Of a stretch of DNA of 7,059 nt, positions 5,952-7,059 are shown in pieces. Source of the stretch: an uncultured Lachnospiraceae bacterium (lineage in GTDB: Bacteria; Bacillota; Clostridia; Lachnospirales; Lachnospiraceae); the NCBI GenBank assembly GCA_947174615.1, contig CAMWJQ010000208.1, positions 1 through 7,059 of the forward strand. Reading direction: 5' to 3'. The position numbers and the translations under genes are program-made. Numbering within the stretch: position 1 is the stretch's first letter; every line of letters starts with the position of its first letter. Below the pieces are notes generated by a model. That model was not told where the DNA came from, did not search any database, and saw only the letters and a list, made by a program, of their open reading frames with translations.

Positions 5952-6888
5952 TCTTTATTTTATCCTTATATTCTGTATCTAAAAAAATCAGGTTCATCTC
6001 GTAATCCTGCATATTTTTCTGTTTCATCGTAGAGAGCATCAGACCTGCAAAGAAGGACTGCATCGCCGCAAGGTACACAAAACAGCATACAATCAGCGTC
6101 GGGAACCGCTCCACCAGCCCTGTCTCAAAATACTCGCTCATCACCGGCGCCAGAAAAATCGTCGAAATCAGCGCCAGTACCACGGCAATCCATGTGAAAA
6201 AACCCATCGGCTTATAATTTTTGTACAGCTTGGCGATCGTCATAATGACCTTAAAGCCATCTGAGTAGGTATTGAGTTTCGACTCGCTGCCCTCTGGTCT
6301 GTCCCTGTACTGGATAATCACATTCTCCACGCGCATATTTTTGTCGATCGCATGGATGCTCATCTCTGTCTCAATCTCAAAGCCCTTAGAGAGCACCGGA
6401 AAAGACTTCACAAACTGATAGCTAAATGCTCTGTAGCCTGTCATGATATCACGGATATCACTCTTGAACATACTGTTGATGGCGCCGCGCACAAGCGAAT
6501 TGCCCAAGTTGTGAAATGGTCTCTTATTTTCCTCAAAGTAAGAGGAGGAAAGCCTGTCCCCGACCACCATGTCCGCGCCCCGTTCAAGCACTGCCTCGCA
6601 CAGTTTTCCCGCCTCGTCTGCAGGGTACGTGTCATCCCCGTCTGTCATGATATAGCACTTTGCGTCAATCTCGCGGAACATGCGCCGTATGACATTTCCC
6701 TTTCCCTGTTGGTATTCATAGCGCACGACCGCCCCCGCTTTGCGCGCAATCTCATCCGTCCCGTCCTTTGAATTGTTGTCATACACGTAGATTACTGCCT
6801 GCGGCAGCGCGCTTCGAAAGTCCTTTACCACTTTTTCTATTGTTTTGCTCTCATTGTAACAGGGGATGAGCACCGCGATTTCGTCCAT
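5914..6888 (-). CDS. Family 2 glycosyltransferase with two C-terminal membrane helices
   Basis: This encodes a 324-residue membrane-bound GT-A enzyme, probably transferring a sugar from a nucleotide donor to a polyprenyl phosphate or another envelope acceptor, with the active site facing the cytosol. Motifs: IPCYNE at 8-13, YDNNSKDGT at 36-44 (nucleotide binding), GKGNVIRR at 62-69, the metal-binding DGDDTYP at 83-89, and DIMTGYRAF at 147-155, as in DPM1/GtrB-like proteins. Two hydrophobic helices follow (about 228-250 and 263-285), then a charged tail. The two-helix C-terminus matches the GtrB/polyprenyl-phosphate glycosyltransferase layout; donor and acceptor cannot be read from sequence. 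The ATG at 6888 has a strong GGAGG seven bases upstream. The 3' end overlaps the exonuclease gene by 38 bp. Likely part of a surface-polysaccharide or glycolipid locus continuing to the right of the window. Confidence 0.94.
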   Translation of the reverse strand: MDEIAVLIPCYNESKTIEKVVKDFRSALPQAVIYVYDNNSKDGTDEIARKAGAVVRYEYQQGKGNVIRRMFREIDAKCYIMTDGDDTYPADEAGKLCEAVLERGADMVVGDRLSSSYFEENKRPFHNLGNSLVRGAINSMFKSDIRDIMTGYRAFSYQFVKSFPVLSKGFEIETEMSIHAIDKNMRVENVIIQYRDRPEGSESKLNTYSDGFKVIMTIAKLYKNYKPMGFFTWIAVVLALISTIFLAPVMSEYFETGLVERFPTLIVCCFVYLAAMQSFFAGLMLSTMKQKNMQDYEMNLIFLDTEYKDKIKNEQRHTNELRSL

Positions 6889-6908
6889 ATAACTGCCTCC
6901 GATTTTTA

Positions 6909-6931
6909 TGATCTGTTTGTTTGATCTGTTT
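6909..6931. repeat. Two direct repeats TGATCTGTTT upstream of the glycosyltransferase
   Basis: TGATCTGTTT occurs at 6909-6918 and 6922-6931, a 13-bp period, in the leader of the glycosyltransferase gene. They may be a regulator binding site or a chance duplication in AT-rich DNA. Confidence 0.55.
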
Positions 6932-6935
6932 TGCC

Positions 6936-6971
6936 ATCATACACTTGTTTTTCACATTGGTAGTGTATCAT
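6936..6971. promoter_or_regulatory. Dyad ATACACT-16-AGTGTAT in the glycosyltransferase leader
   Basis: A perfect 7-bp inverted repeat (6939-6945 and 6962-6968) extends to 10 bp with one mismatch. It overlaps the stop codon of the upstream partial gene and the candidate -10 for the glycosyltransferase. There is no following T-run, so an operator or a leader hairpin is more likely than a terminator. Confidence 0.4.
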
Positions 6972-6990
6972 AATTTCTCAATATTATAAA
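6962..6990 (-). promoter_or_regulatory. Candidate extended -10 promoter for the glycosyltransferase gene
   Basis: On the minus strand TTTATA (6990-6985) is followed after 17 bp by TACACT (6967-6962) with an upstream TG (TGATACACT), an extended -10 arrangement. Each hexamer matches four of six consensus bases. Transcription would start near 6955, about 67 nt before the ATG. The case is moderate only; co-transcription with the upstream gene is an alternative. Confidence 0.3.
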
Positions 6991-7059
6991 GCCTTTTTTC
7001 CTTTTCAGCTTTATTTCGAATGCGAAGCTCTTTGAAAAAGTTCTTGAGCAGCTCTGCAC
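6968..7059 (-). CDS. C-terminal end of an unidentified protein
   Basis: A frame open from the right edge ends with TGA at 6970-6968 and encodes 29 residues in the window: a leucine/phenylalanine stretch (AELLKNFFKELRIRN) followed by a Lys/Glu-rich tail (KAEKEKRLYNIEKL). The amphipathic, highly charged ending looks like a genuine protein C-terminus, and the gene would run the same way as the glycosyltransferase, with 79 bp between them. Another frame is also open for 35 codons (to a TGA within 6951-6960), but its product is less protein-like. The fragment is too short to identify. Confidence 0.45.
   Translation of the reverse strand, partial: AELLKNFFKELRIRNKAEKEKRLYNIEKL

Noticed and set aside
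6352..6771. Plus-strand open frame of 139 codons
   Set aside because: It is antisense to the glycosyltransferase core motifs and its composition is shadow-like.
7020..7059. Possible plus-strand gene start (MRSSLKK) running off the right edge
   Set aside because: No ribosome site precedes the ATG, and the minus-strand frame through the same bases looks more like a real protein end.

Overview
The window reads as chromosomal DNA of a low-to-mid-GC Firmicute, most likely a Clostridia/Lachnospiraceae-type bacterium. This is inferred from strong GGAGG-type ribosome binding sites, a VanW-family exported protein, a clostridial-style HypE/AIR-synthase-like protein, and a small anchored repeat protein of a kind I associate with that family. 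Nothing in it is a tRNA, rRNA, CRISPR array or transposase.

Left part (1-4271, all minus strand). Reading in the direction of transcription: a secreted VanW-domain protein with a Gln/Ala-rich tail (4271-2670), a 71-bp gap without an obvious terminator, then a tightly coupled trio. The trio is a HypE/PurM-like protein (2598-1534), an Lrp/AsnC-family regulator (1537-1055) and a class I/II PLP aminotransferase (1058 to beyond the left edge). Both junctions in the trio are 4-bp ATGA stop/start overlaps, so the three products are probably made together and may act in one amino-acid-related process.

Middle (4272-4618). This stretch holds structured non-coding DNA (two inverted repeats, possibly part of a dispersed element) and a 36-codon membrane-peptide gene on the minus strand (4475-4585). 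That small gene has a near-consensus sigma-A promoter (TTGAAA-17-TATAAT) lying across the start of the divergent plus-strand gene. The divergent gene (4619-5230) encodes a membrane-anchored TPR-like protein. The two start codons are only 33 bp apart, so each gene's control region lies on or inside the other.

Right part (5184-7059, minus strand). The C-terminal end of an unidentified protein (right edge to 6968) is followed by a membrane-anchored family 2 glycosyltransferase (6888-5914). Next is a DEDDh exonuclease of the DNA polymerase III epsilon type (5951-5184), whose start overlaps the glycosyltransferase by 38 bp. The exonuclease runs tail-to-tail into the TPR-like gene with a 47-bp overlap, leaving no room for a terminator between them.

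I found no clearly new defence or mobile system. The points most worth a second look are the interlocked small-membrane-protein/TPR divergent locus, the HypE-like/Lrp/aminotransferase cassette, and the stem-loop DNA between the small gene and the VanW gene.
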